Positions 16,434 through 24,990 of a DNA stretch of 64,000 bases are shown piece by piece. The notes under the pieces are model-generated. The model worked only from the letters and a program-made list of their open reading frames with translations, was not told where the DNA came from and made no database searches. The stretch is from Fulvitalea axinellae (GTDB lineage: Bacteria > Bacteroidota > Bacteroidia > Cytophagales > Cyclobacteriaceae), in assembly GCF_036492835.1 (NCBI RefSeq), contig NZ_AP025315.1:372001-436000 (forward strand), written 5' to 3'. Position numbers and translations under genes: made by a program. Position 1 is the stretch's first letter. Every line of letters begins with the position of its first letter.

Positions 16434-17279
16434 ATGGATAAAGGACTAATACTCAATGAGTTGAAAAAGCATTTAAATTTAAGCACAGACGCTAAACTTG
16501 CGGATTTTTTAGGGATAACCCCTCAAAACCTATCAAACTGGAGAGCGAGGAACCGAATTGATCCTGAATTGATATACACAAAATGTGAACAGATAAATCC
16601 TTCCTGGCTACTTACTGGAGAGGGAAGTATGCTAAAAGAAGAAGGCTCCCCTAGGATTCTCACGAAGAAATACTCCATTCCCTTTCATGCCGACGTCAAA
16701 GCGAGTGCAGGTTTGGGAGTGGCTCCAGTTATACCAAACATCACTAATGCGGATGGCCTAAACTTATCATACCTGGGCAACACAGAAACACTAAGGGCAT
16801 TCGTTGTATCAGGTCACAGTATGTCTCCAACTATTGACGATGGTGATGTGATTGTTGGAAAAAGGATCAATAGCAAAGACGGCCTAAGAGATGGGCAAGT
16901 TTACATTATCGTCACTACTGAAAATCAGGTTTACGTCAAAAGAGTAAAAGGGGTAATGAAAAACATCACCCTACAAAGTGACAATGAAGAGTATGATGAC
17001 ATAAACTTCGAGGCAGATCTTATTAATGAGCTTTACCTTTTGGAGCTTATATTAACCAAGCCCCATAGGGGGCGTTTGTGGCAAGTAGAATCGATTAGCT
17101 ATAAGCACAAAGTGGAAGCTCTTAAAATAGAAAAAGAGGCTCAAGAGAAAGAACTGCGCGCAATGGACATAGAGATCAAGGCGAAAGATCAGGAATTAGA
17201 GTCGCAGAAAGAGATTCTAATGTTGCAAAGCCAACTTATAGAGGAGCTAAAAAAGAAGAAGAAAAAGAAAGTGGAATAA
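16434..17279 (+). CDS. Prophage repressor (CI-like HTH with S24 peptidase domain)
   Basis: The 281-residue protein has an N-terminal helix-turn-helix (AKLADFLGITPQNLSNWRARN, about 20-40) and a LexA/S24 autoproteolytic domain. The cleavage-type Ala-Gly lies at 92-93 (KASAGLG), the catalytic serine in SGHSMSP at about 129 and the lysine in VYVKRV at about 169. This layout predicts SOS-dependent self-cleavage and prophage induction. An extra charged coiled coil (about 225-281, ending in a poly-lysine stretch) is unusual. The ATG at 16434 keeps the operators upstream. Confidence 0.88.
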   Translation: MDKGLILNELKKHLNLSTDAKLADFLGITPQNLSNWRARNRIDPELIYTKCEQINPSWLLTGEGSMLKEEGSPRILTKKYSIPFHADVKASAGLGVAPVIPNITNADGLNLSYLGNTETLRAFVVSGHSMSPTIDDGDVIVGKRINSKDGLRDGQVYIIVTTENQVYVKRVKGVMKNITLQSDNEEYDDINFEADLINELYLLELILTKPHRGRLWQVESISYKHKVEALKIEKEAQEKELRAMDIEIKAKDQELESQKEILMLQSQLIEELKKKKKKKVE

Positions 17280-17333
17280 GCGACAGCGTATACAGTTACG
17301 TATCACGCACACTTTTATACGGGAATCAGTATC

Positions 17334-17369
17334 AAAAACCGCCTTTAACAATGTGAAAAGGCGGTTTTT
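17334..17369 (+). terminator. Repressor terminator
   Basis: AAAAACCGCCTTT and AAAGGCGGTTTTT form a strong stem about 55 bases after the repressor stop, with A/T runs on both sides. Confidence 0.88.
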
Positions 17370-17477
17370 GAACCTTTCCTTATGACATTACACCCCCTCT
17401 AACTCGTCATAAAAAGGCTTTTTTTGCTCTTTTTTTGACATTATCCCTATCATTCGAAGCGCTAAAAACAACCAAAA

Positions 17478-17513
17478 TGAATATCCAACTGAATATCCAA
17501 CTGAATATCCAAA
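17478..17513. repeat. Three tandem 12-bp repeats
   Basis: TGAATATCCAAC occurs twice and TGAATATCCAAA once, head to tail, in the prophage terminal region. They could be an enhancer-like or transposase-accessory site. Confidence 0.8.
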
Positions 17514-17909
17514 ATCAAGTCAGGACCTTTGAGCGGATTTTAAGAAATGGAATAAATAGACCAGGCCAAACACTATGCCGGCGGGCCATTGCCGTCCGGC
17601 GCAAAAAAGAAAACGGCCCGCAAAACGCCATTTAAGCGCCCTACAGGCCGTTTCGCACCCCAAAACGGTAATTTCCCCAGCCAAACGGTAAAAAAACGTC
17701 CACAGCCCCGCAAAACACCCCAAAACCACCGCTCAAAATGATACCAAAAAGATACCAAAACGGTAATCCCGGCACATTTCGTTTTCCACCCCCAAAATCC
17801 CAAAACCACCCAAAAACCGCCCTAACAACATCACCACCCCCGTTTTTCCCTAAAATCCCCCAAAGCCAAATAGGCACGCTTCGTTTTTACCCCTATATAT
17901 TGGCAAATA

Positions 17910-18572
17910 TTATCGTTCGGTATATCCGTAACCAATCACTTTTAGAAATTTTCGCCCCAATCTTGCCAGAGCCGAGTTATTACTCTCCTGTATTTTTCTT
18001 TCGGCATATTCTACTAAACGACCATCTTCTTTCACACTCTTCTTTACCCAAAGAGAATTATAATTATTTTCATATCCAGATATAGCCTTAACCCCCTTTT
18101 TATTTGTGGCATAAGAGAATTCGGATAGATAAAAATATTCAAACGTCAGGTTTTTCTTTTTAATCTGTTCCCCTGCTTTTATTACTAATTCATCTTTCTC
18201 TAAATTTCCCCAAGAGTCATAGCTATAATGATGAGTGTAAATTGACTCTCCTTTTATATAGCGATATGTTATTATTTGTCCTTGGTCATTCTTAACTGTG
18301 TGGCCATTATTATCGTCAATTCTCAAGAGTGAATTGTGTTTGTCTACATAGGTGTTCAGATTATAAGAAAGGCCGTCAACCTTTGATTTTGCCTCAATTA
18401 GTTCTTTTCCCTTAAAGAAATAATATCGCTCCTCTTCTATTTTGGTAGTATCGACTTCTCCGTTTACGGAGATTTGGAAATACCGTTCAGTAAGCTTGAC
18501 ACTTTGGGAGTAAAGGTTCCCAACTGAACATAAAAGTGAGACGAGTAATAGGATGTTGATCTTTTTCATCAT
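17910..18572 (-). CDS. Secreted hypothetical protein
   Basis: The 220-residue product begins MMKKINILLLVSLLCSVGNLYSQ, a Sec signal peptide with a probable cut after YS or YSQ. The mature part has YD/RHS-like hydrophilic beta segments (TYRYIKGESIYTHHYSYDSWGNLEKDELV) as in small Bacteroidota envelope proteins of unknown function. The stop codon sits four bases beyond the inferred prophage end, so the phage may have inserted at its extreme 3' end and altered the final residues. Confidence 0.7.
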   Translation of the reverse strand: MMKKINILLLVSLLCSVGNLYSQSVKLTERYFQISVNGEVDTTKIEEERYYFFKGKELIEAKSKVDGLSYNLNTYVDKHNSLLRIDDNNGHTVKNDQGQIITYRYIKGESIYTHHYSYDSWGNLEKDELVIKAGEQIKKKNLTFEYFYLSEFSYATNKKGVKAISGYENNYNSLWVKKSVKEDGRLVEYAERKIQESNNSALARLGRKFLKVIGYGYTER

Positions 18573-18741
18573 GATATAGTTTTGTTCCGAATACAGTAGC
18601 AAATCTATGCGACTATTTGGGAATTATTGATTTATATCATAATGTGTTTTTACTGCAGTGTTGTTTTTATGTGGTTGATTTTCAGTTTGTTGAAGTGGTT
18701 GTTTTTAGCTAAAGTTTATATCGGCCCAAATTAGTGTTATA

Positions 18742-20391
18742 TCATTGGGAATGTTGATTGGAGGCAACCAAAAAACGAACAATATCCCCTTTTTCGCCAG
18801 CCTTTATTTTTTTTCGGACGCTTGATTTTCTTTGGTATATGGTCCGTACGCTTTGTTGGGTAATAACGCTGATTTCTTTGGTGGAAAATTCGGCGCAGAG
18901 TAAGCAACACAGCTGTAGCTCCTTTTCGTTTAATAATTCTCCGTATTTGGAGTATGCCTTTGTATAAAAACCATTATATACGGTGTCGATGATCGGGTAC
19001 AGGTCATCCCATATTAAAAGGCTGTCTACTTTAATGTCCGAATTGGATATACGGGTCATTTGCTGGAGAAGTTCCTGGTTCTGTGTCGTGGGTTTGGTTG
19101 CGATAAGTTTGATAATACCCAATTGTTGTAACAAGATTTTTCTGAAGAAATTCTCGTCCTTGTTTAAGGTCTTTTCATTTAAAGTGTCATCAAGTAACCG
19201 TTGTAGGGTCTCCCTCTTCTCCTCTTCTTCAATTAAGAGCAGACTCTTTTTGCGGTTGTAACTAATAAATAAGACAAAAACAATAATTACAATAATGAGG
19301 ACCACTCCTCCGGTTAAGTAGGTTTGCTGACGCTGGATTTTTAGCTTAAGAATGTCGGTCTCTAGTCGGATTTTGTCACTAAGTTGTTTGCGGATGATAC
19401 GTTGTTTATTATAATTTTCAAATACGATGGAATCGTTGAACTGTCCTATTTGAAACATACTGATATGTTGTCGTCTTTTGGTGTTTAAGACAGCGTCAAG
19501 TGTCATAATGACGTTCTTGTAAGATAGGTATTTCGTGTACTCTTTGCCTTTCATCGAGCCCAATACGCTTTTTGCCCGATCAAGATAAAGTGTTGCCGAA
19601 TCGATCTGATCCAATGCGGAATATGACAGCGCATAGCTGGTATATAGATTGGCCAAAACGACACTGTCGGGACAATTCTTAATTTGGTCGAGTTGCTCTA
19701 TTGATTTTCGGTAAAGCTTCTTCTCGTAAAGAATATCGGCGTAATTTCTTACTCTATGATTAAAAAGATCAGTCGGTACTTTACCGCTGTACAGGAAACT
19801 TTTATTCATGAAAAAATTTACCGAATCTAACTCACCTTTATAGGCGTAGTTTAACGCCAAGTCGTAATAAATGCTGGCTTGATTATCTTTATTAAACAAG
19901 AGCCGTTGTTTGAAATAAGTAATGGCTTGATCATACCCTTTGCTCTCCATGTGAGTGCCACCAATTAACTCGCAGAACTGATCTATTATTTTTTTATCAT
20001 TATTTTTTTTGGCGAGTAGGTATCCCTCTTTTAGGTAGCGGAGCGCTTCTGAAAATTTCTTTTTTAGTAGCCAATAACGCCCTGCTATCAGATACGTTTC
20101 ATAGGCCTTGTTTAGCTCGTCATTCCTTTTATAATAGTTTATTGGCTGATCAAACGAAACCCTACCCAGAGTTGTGGAAGCTGAAAAAAGCTGTGTGTAA
20201 GCATAAAGCCTATTGTAATCGGCTTTAAGTTTTTTGGGAAGATTTGTCGTGTCCAAACCATGGATCAAATGAGCGATACTGTCCGGAGTATTTTTGTGAT
20301 TTTCCGCTAGGTATAGCCTTTGCTCAACCCCCATCTGGTCAGAGCAAGAAAACAAGAGGACAATGCCGAGAAGTAGTAAAAATCTATTCAT
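18742..20391 (-). CDS. TPR lipoprotein/membrane regulator with LuxR-like C-terminal HTH
   Basis: The 549-residue protein starts MNRFLLLLGIVLLFSCSD, a lipobox-type signal. Tetratricopeptide-like helical repeats occupy about 60-310. A transmembrane segment (GGVVLIIVIIVFVLFISY) follows near 360-380, then a charged coiled coil and a C-terminal helix-turn-helix (ELQLCCLLCAEFSTKEISVITQQSVRTIYQRKSSVRKKI). This architecture occurs in Bacteroidota signal-transduction proteins that combine an extracytoplasmic TPR sensor with a cytoplasmic LuxR-type domain. Whether the N-terminus is lipidated or is a membrane anchor is unclear. No partner gene lies adjacent. Confidence 0.75.
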   Translation of the reverse strand: MNRFLLLLGIVLLFSCSDQMGVEQRLYLAENHKNTPDSIAHLIHGLDTTNLPKKLKADYNRLYAYTQLFSASTTLGRVSFDQPINYYKRNDELNKAYETYLIAGRYWLLKKKFSEALRYLKEGYLLAKKNNDKKIIDQFCELIGGTHMESKGYDQAITYFKQRLLFNKDNQASIYYDLALNYAYKGELDSVNFFMNKSFLYSGKVPTDLFNHRVRNYADILYEKKLYRKSIEQLDQIKNCPDSVVLANLYTSYALSYSALDQIDSATLYLDRAKSVLGSMKGKEYTKYLSYKNVIMTLDAVLNTKRRQHISMFQIGQFNDSIVFENYNKQRIIRKQLSDKIRLETDILKLKIQRQQTYLTGGVVLIIVIIVFVLFISYNRKKSLLLIEEEEKRETLQRLLDDTLNEKTLNKDENFFRKILLQQLGIIKLIATKPTTQNQELLQQMTRISNSDIKVDSLLIWDDLYPIIDTVYNGFYTKAYSKYGELLNEKELQLCCLLCAEFSTKEISVITQQSVRTIYQRKSSVRKKIKAGEKGDIVRFLVASNQHSQ

Positions 20392-20797
20392 GTCTTTTAG
20401 GCATGGATTATATATCAATATCGTATTGACTAATTTACCTTAAAGAAACGACAGAACATGAGAAAATATTCCGACTGTTGAAGTGAAAATAACTTCAATG
20501 AGTAATTGAAGGGTTTATTAACCATGGGATGATTGGGGGCTGAATATTAATTTTATGGAATAGAGAAGAATCTAAAGCGCAGAAACTAGGGGTTTCAAAA
20601 AGTTACATAAAATGTTTTTAAGCTAAGGGGATGCATTTTTTCGGATATGTCCAACAATAAAAATGTGGTTTGGGACAAGATCGTATTAGGTCTTTATATA
20701 TGTTTTGCATGTCACTAAGCAGATATTGCTCGATGTGAATTTTTTAATATTTTGGCTTTTAAAATGTTTTATTATAAGTCAAAAATGTAATATTATA
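20392..20797. other. AT-rich intergenic region
   Basis: About 400 bases separate the TPR regulator from the rightward membrane-protein gene. No RNA gene, repeat or convincing promoter was seen. Confidence 0.5.
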
Positions 20798-21328
20798 ATG
20801 GAAGTTGAGGAAAAGAAGGTTCAATCAAGTGCTAGAGGCGGTCTCTTTAGTGAAGACGGAAATAAGATTATAAATATTCTGACATTATTAACGGCAGTTT
20901 GTTTCCTTTATCTGGTTTGGTCTTCCGGACTATTTCATGGCGGAGCGTTTTTAACAGTATTAAAGTATAATTGGCTTGTTTTTCTTTTTCCGGTAGGCAT
21001 TTTTCTTTTTTGGAGAAAGAGCCAATATGGTTGGAGTATGTTGGCTACGCTTTTCGTTTTATGGATCTTCGAAGCGGCGGTTCAGTTGCCGGATGCGTTT
21101 GCTCCCCATTCTACAACTGGAAATACAGGCGGATTAATGAGTCTATTGGATGAAATTAGACCGACTCCGGGTGATTTGTTTTCTAAAATAGGGCTTTGGA
21201 GTTCTTTATTGATAGGAATTTGTCTACCTAACGTTAGACAAGCGATTTCAATTCGTAAAATGGATATGGCTATAATGGCTTGTTCTGTAGGGTTGTTGAT
21301 CGCTAAACGTTTTTTGTTAGGTTATTAG
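20798..21328 (+). CDS. Small multi-span membrane protein
   Basis: The ATG at 20798 gives 176 residues with a hydrophilic N-terminus (about 1-28) and four or five membrane segments: IINILTLLTAVCFLYLVW, WLVFLFPVGIFLFW, MLATLFVLWIFEAAV, SSLLIGICLP and MAIMACSVGLLIAKR. No family was recognised. An upstream TTG would add a further hydrophobic stretch, but the ATG gives a more natural start. It converges on the large leftward gene ending at 21464. Confidence 0.6.
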   Translation: MEVEEKKVQSSARGGLFSEDGNKIINILTLLTAVCFLYLVWSSGLFHGGAFLTVLKYNWLVFLFPVGIFLFWRKSQYGWSMLATLFVLWIFEAAVQLPDAFAPHSTTGNTGGLMSLLDEIRPTPGDLFSKIGLWSSLLIGICLPNVRQAISIRKMDMAIMACSVGLLIAKRFLLGY

Positions 21329-21463
21329 TCCTTTGAAAATCACAAATCTGGTATGGGCTTTTTGCCCGTACCGATATGGTGTTATCCAATTGGTTGATTT
21401 TGAAAAAAGATAGTATATGCCAATTAAAGACCTCTTGAAAGTCTACCTGAACAGTCTTTTGCG

Positions 21464-24400
21464 TTATTGATGTAAATGAAAACTAATTGGTTCATCATGC
21501 GCTACAGTCCTGAATTGGCACCCAAGGTGTTCAAGTAATTCCTTTTTGTCCGAATTATAAAGGGACCTGGCGGGAATGGCGCTAAGTTTCCCACGAAGCG
21601 TTTTCACTTTTTCGTCACTAAGGCCCATACTTTTTAGATATGTGATATAGACCCGTTCGGTCCGAGCTTTCTTTTCGGGTGTTTTTTCTCGGTCCATTCC
21701 AGACATTCTGTCCCAAGAACATGGCAAAACTTTGGCTTTTGGCATTTTCACTTCCTCTTCACCTGTTGGCTCTTCAGCGTCGAAAGTTTTTCGTCTGCGG
21801 AAGGCTGTTTCCAGCTCATCGAACATATTCTTGAGTGCCACCTCCTCGTATTCATCCCCTTGGTCACTCACATGGAACACCCTTTTTTCCCCTTCGGTGG
21901 TGCCTGCTCTTTCTTCTCTTTTAAAGTTAGTGTTTTGGGGAAGCTCCCACACGTTGTATTCAATAGACCGTTGCGCGTGTTTCATCACTGGTTTTCCCGT
22001 CGCTTCCAGAATTACGGTGGGACATCCCGCAAGCAAGACGTTTACGGCATCGCCGACCACACTGGCACCCGGAAGCAAATATAACGGTATGCGGTTGTCC
22101 CGAATAAAATGGCCTAAATGAAAATAATCGAAATTTTCGTCACTGGCTTTGAGATCGCTGATCAGAATCCCCGCAGGAGGGTTGTCCGAGTTGAACATCT
22201 GCTTCAGCGTCATTAGCATGCCATCCAAGATATGCCCGCTGACCAGCACGAATGTTGAATGTCCTATTTTCACTTCCACCACCAACGGAGAGCCGTTCGG
22301 GTTTTCATAAATATTACCTTCGTCTATGGACACGATTCCTTTTACATCAGCGGACTCGTGGTCCTTGTCGCTGACCAACTTAATTCTTCCGGCTTCGCTT
22401 TCCCTTGTTCTTAATAGTTCACCCAGGTTTGAGCGTCCAAAAGACTCGGTAACGGAACAAATGGTATAAACCATTTGGAACAGGGCTTTACCCGCAAACC
22501 GTTCCCGCTCACCCAATACTCTGGCGAAGGCCAAACATTCGTCCTTTCTTTTACTGACTTGTAAAAAGCAGTTTAACATTCCGTTGGTTAGGTGGTTGTA
22601 AGCTCCAGGGTCTTCGGGAATGCGGAATCCATGAGCCATTCTGTAATATGGTTGCCCAAAAGTTTTTCCCTCCGAAACCTCTTCGAAGAAATTCAGCAAA
22701 TAATCGCATAAGACGCTAATGACATCCTCTTCGGTCATGTTCGCATGGTTACCGGTAATATGGCTTGCCAAAAGCCTATGCCCGTGTCCGTTAAACCTAG
22801 GTTCGTCCGCAACTAAAGTGGCGGAGCAGTAATTTCCATATACCCTAAAAGGACTTCCGAGCATAACTGTCCGTTGGCCTGAAGCTCTTCTGTTTCCCGG
22901 TATCCAATTGCCCATCAAGACGGCCTGCATTATCGCTTCGCCCAGTCCGTACCAAAAATGGGGATTGCTGGCTAGATCTGTCGCTTTCATCGTTTCGAAC
23001 GGCCGTTTGTTATCCGGTTTCAGCATTCCCATTAATCCCACAAAACCCTCGGTTTTGTAATTTCCTGATTCCAGAGCTTGCGTAAAATCGTTATACTGAA
23101 CCCATGAAGATGTCCGCCAAATTTTGTCCGGAGTCGGTACTTCAAGAGGTGGTTTTGTGGATTCCCAAAGCCTAGTGGGTTTGCTGTTTTCTAGAATGGT
23201 ACGTGCCATTTCCCGTCTTCCCCAAGATTCCATCGTCTGGAATCCGGGGGTGTTTCCGTCTTCTAAACCAAGCTTTTTTTCTTCTGACAAAGCGGTGGCC
23301 AGCGTGTTGGTACGAAGTTTTTCCCAAACGTTTTTGTCCGACCTGACTGGCACCCACTGTGGAGCGTTACTGCTTTTCCCCATGATATTAATAAATTCTG
23401 AGGCAAGAACAGTGTCCATTCCGTCTTTTTCGGTTCTGTATCTGCCGAACCATTTGAAACCGAGATCTTCGAATTCGCCGAAAATATAATTCTTGCATGT
23501 GCCCGGCCTTACAATGTCTATCCCGCCTTTACGAAATGGAGTCAAAAAGCGTAAGTCCGCCGATTCGGGAAATACTGTTTTTAGGTTAGGGACATTGCCC
23601 ATTTCTCTGAAAAGTTGTTTTTGGAGACGCTGATATTCTCTTTCCCTTTTGCCCACTTCAGCTTCCGACTCTTCTAATGCCAAAGGAACAAATGGCGGGA
23701 CAGGGTATTCTTCGGATTGTAGGGGCGGTTGTAAAAACAGTTCATCGTTTCCAATTCCATAATCTTCGCTACCTCTTACCATGAGGTTCATTTCTTGCCT
23801 GCTTCGCAATTCGTACAATAGCTCAGCCATTGGGTCCCTCCTCTCTTCCGAAAGCGCCTGTTTTTTCATCTTACCGCCAGACAGGACCCAGCGTGTCATT
23901 GTTTTTAGACCTCTCATAATGCCACTTTCATGAGCTCTTTCTCCTGCGTCTGGTTGTGGCTGGCGCTCATTTAGCAATTGGGAAAAGACAAGCAAGTAGT
24001 TTGGAAGATATGTCCAAGAGATGGGCGGAGCGTTCGACGCGCCGGTGGGCCTGTTTTCCAACAAAATATCCCCGCCCTTTAAATCGACATAATAAACGGG
24101 CGGACTGTTTGGCGAAATGCTCTCAGGAGGTTTGCCACTGCGAAAAGCTATGGGTGTTGATCGGTGTTGGCTTTCCACTTCTTCTAATACCTCTTCTCCA
24201 AACCGGTTTCTAAGCATTTCCCAGTTAACGGCGAATGTGGCCATGCCTCGGATCATGTTAGCTGGAAAATCTATTTGCGAGTGACTCTTTCTGGGCCAAG
24301 AAAGAAGGAAAGACAGTGCCTCTCGTTCCGCATTAACTTTTCGCAATAATTCCCCGACAAGCGCCAAAGAGTTTTGGCCTTCGGCCGTTGCGTCGAATTT

Positions 24401-24703
24401 TAGGCATAGACATTTCCACTCTAAATCACTAAGTAGAGAAAGGCGTGTCGTGAGCAATTCGTCACACTTATCTTCCGTACAGGAATTGTATTCGTGTTCA
24501 TTTTCCTCAAGGGCTTCGAGTAACGGAAAGAATTCGGGGCCCAAAGAGTTCTTGTCGATCAGTCTGGTATAGAGTTCTTCAGCGGGCATTATGCTCCCCC
24601 AAGCCGAAAAGTTGTACCTGCCTGGTGGCATTTCGTTTGTAGCTTCTGCCCCGCCAGTAGGTGTGCTCTTCTTTTTCCGTTCGCTATTAGGGGGAAAGAA
24701 CAT
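21464..24703 (-). CDS. Unrecognised 1079-residue protein
   Basis: This very large protein lacks a signal peptide or membrane segments and matches nothing I recognise. The N-terminus is low-complexity and charged. The body is mixed helical with notable segments YYVDLKGGDILLENRPTG (about 208), FVQGS-like glycine-rich turns, and WYGLGEAIMQAVLMGNWIPG (about 590). A Gly/His-rich GNYCSATLVADEPRFNGHGH stretch lies near 632-651. The C-terminal region has an orderly alpha/beta run (PLVVEVKIGHSTFVLVSGHI...GILISDLKAS...VNVLLAGCPTVILEA, about 830-930). A cytoplasmic effector or toxin-like role is possible but unsupported by motifs. Confidence 0.6.
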   Translation of the reverse strand: MFFPPNSERKKKSTPTGGAEATNEMPPGRYNFSAWGSIMPAEELYTRLIDKNSLGPEFFPLLEALEENEHEYNSCTEDKCDELLTTRLSLLSDLEWKCLCLKFDATAEGQNSLALVGELLRKVNAEREALSFLLSWPRKSHSQIDFPANMIRGMATFAVNWEMLRNRFGEEVLEEVESQHRSTPIAFRSGKPPESISPNSPPVYYVDLKGGDILLENRPTGASNAPPISWTYLPNYLLVFSQLLNERQPQPDAGERAHESGIMRGLKTMTRWVLSGGKMKKQALSEERRDPMAELLYELRSRQEMNLMVRGSEDYGIGNDELFLQPPLQSEEYPVPPFVPLALEESEAEVGKREREYQRLQKQLFREMGNVPNLKTVFPESADLRFLTPFRKGGIDIVRPGTCKNYIFGEFEDLGFKWFGRYRTEKDGMDTVLASEFINIMGKSSNAPQWVPVRSDKNVWEKLRTNTLATALSEEKKLGLEDGNTPGFQTMESWGRREMARTILENSKPTRLWESTKPPLEVPTPDKIWRTSSWVQYNDFTQALESGNYKTEGFVGLMGMLKPDNKRPFETMKATDLASNPHFWYGLGEAIMQAVLMGNWIPGNRRASGQRTVMLGSPFRVYGNYCSATLVADEPRFNGHGHRLLASHITGNHANMTEEDVISVLCDYLLNFFEEVSEGKTFGQPYYRMAHGFRIPEDPGAYNHLTNGMLNCFLQVSKRKDECLAFARVLGERERFAGKALFQMVYTICSVTESFGRSNLGELLRTRESEAGRIKLVSDKDHESADVKGIVSIDEGNIYENPNGSPLVVEVKIGHSTFVLVSGHILDGMLMTLKQMFNSDNPPAGILISDLKASDENFDYFHLGHFIRDNRIPLYLLPGASVVGDAVNVLLAGCPTVILEATGKPVMKHAQRSIEYNVWELPQNTNFKREERAGTTEGEKRVFHVSDQGDEYEEVALKNMFDELETAFRRRKTFDAEEPTGEEEVKMPKAKVLPCSWDRMSGMDREKTPEKKARTERVYITYLKSMGLSDEKVKTLRGKLSAIPARSLYNSDKKELLEHLGCQFRTVAHDEPISFHLHQ

Positions 24704-24956
24704 TGTTTGACTTGAATATCAGAAAAGGGGTTTCGGAACCCAAAATTGGGCTTTGGGCTTGAAGGTGTTAAGTATTATTGATATCTAAACTCTTTTGTAG
24801 GAAGCGTGTTTGATAGGGCTTTGAAAGGTGGACTAATACTACTGTTGTTATTAGGCGCGGCTAAGAAAAATAAAGTCTGGGATTAGCCTGAAAGAATAGC
24901 AGTTTATATCTTTTTATCAAAAATATAGATTTGATTCTTAACAGATTAAGCATGAT

Positions 24957-24982
24957 AAAGCCACTCCAGTCGGAGTGGCTTT
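24957..24982 (-). terminator. Rho-independent-like terminator
   Basis: AAAGCCACTCC-AG-TCGGAGTGGCTTT (one mismatch around the loop) lies directly downstream of the hydrolase gene ending at 24991, with A/T flanks. Confidence 0.85.
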
Positions 24983-24990
24983 GATAATGT

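Larger units (their letters stand above)
1..17905 (-). mobile_element. Mu-like transposable prophage (partial, repressor-proximal end at right)
   Basis: Gene content identifies a Mu-type phage. There is a DDE transposase with a MuB-like ATPase, a Ner-like protein divergent from an S24 repressor, GemA-like and DUF3164 proteins, a DUF935 portal fused to a MuF protein, and gp36-, gpG- and gp37-like head genes. The element is GC-rich against AT-rich flanks. The right boundary is inferred: repeated transposase-site-like motifs end near 17891, a CA dinucleotide lies at 17904-17905, and the next host gene starts its stop codon at 17910. Tail genes and the other terminus lie left of the window. The boundary is inference; the prophage identity is well supported. 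Confidence 0.9.
17280..17905. other. Prophage terminus with transposase-binding-like repeats
   Basis: This gene-free stretch of over 600 bases carries a terminator, a 12-bp tandem repeat and a C/A-rich strand with repeated motifs. GGCACATTTCGTTTTCCAC (17771-17789) and GGCACGCTTCGTTTTTACC (17873-17891) are near-copies, with a weaker copy GGCCGTTTCGCACCC at about 17646. They resemble paired MuA-binding sites near Mu ends. Read on the minus strand, the terminus would begin TGCCAATATATAGGGG at 17905. Confidence 0.6.

Noticed and set aside
17478-17513. CRISPR-like array
   Set aside because: The three 12-bp units are directly adjacent with no spacers and no cas genes are nearby.
17435-17635. 66-residue frame in the prophage terminal region
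   Set aside because: Its N-terminal part is just the translated 12-bp tandem repeat, and the rest is shadow of the C/A-rich terminal sequence.
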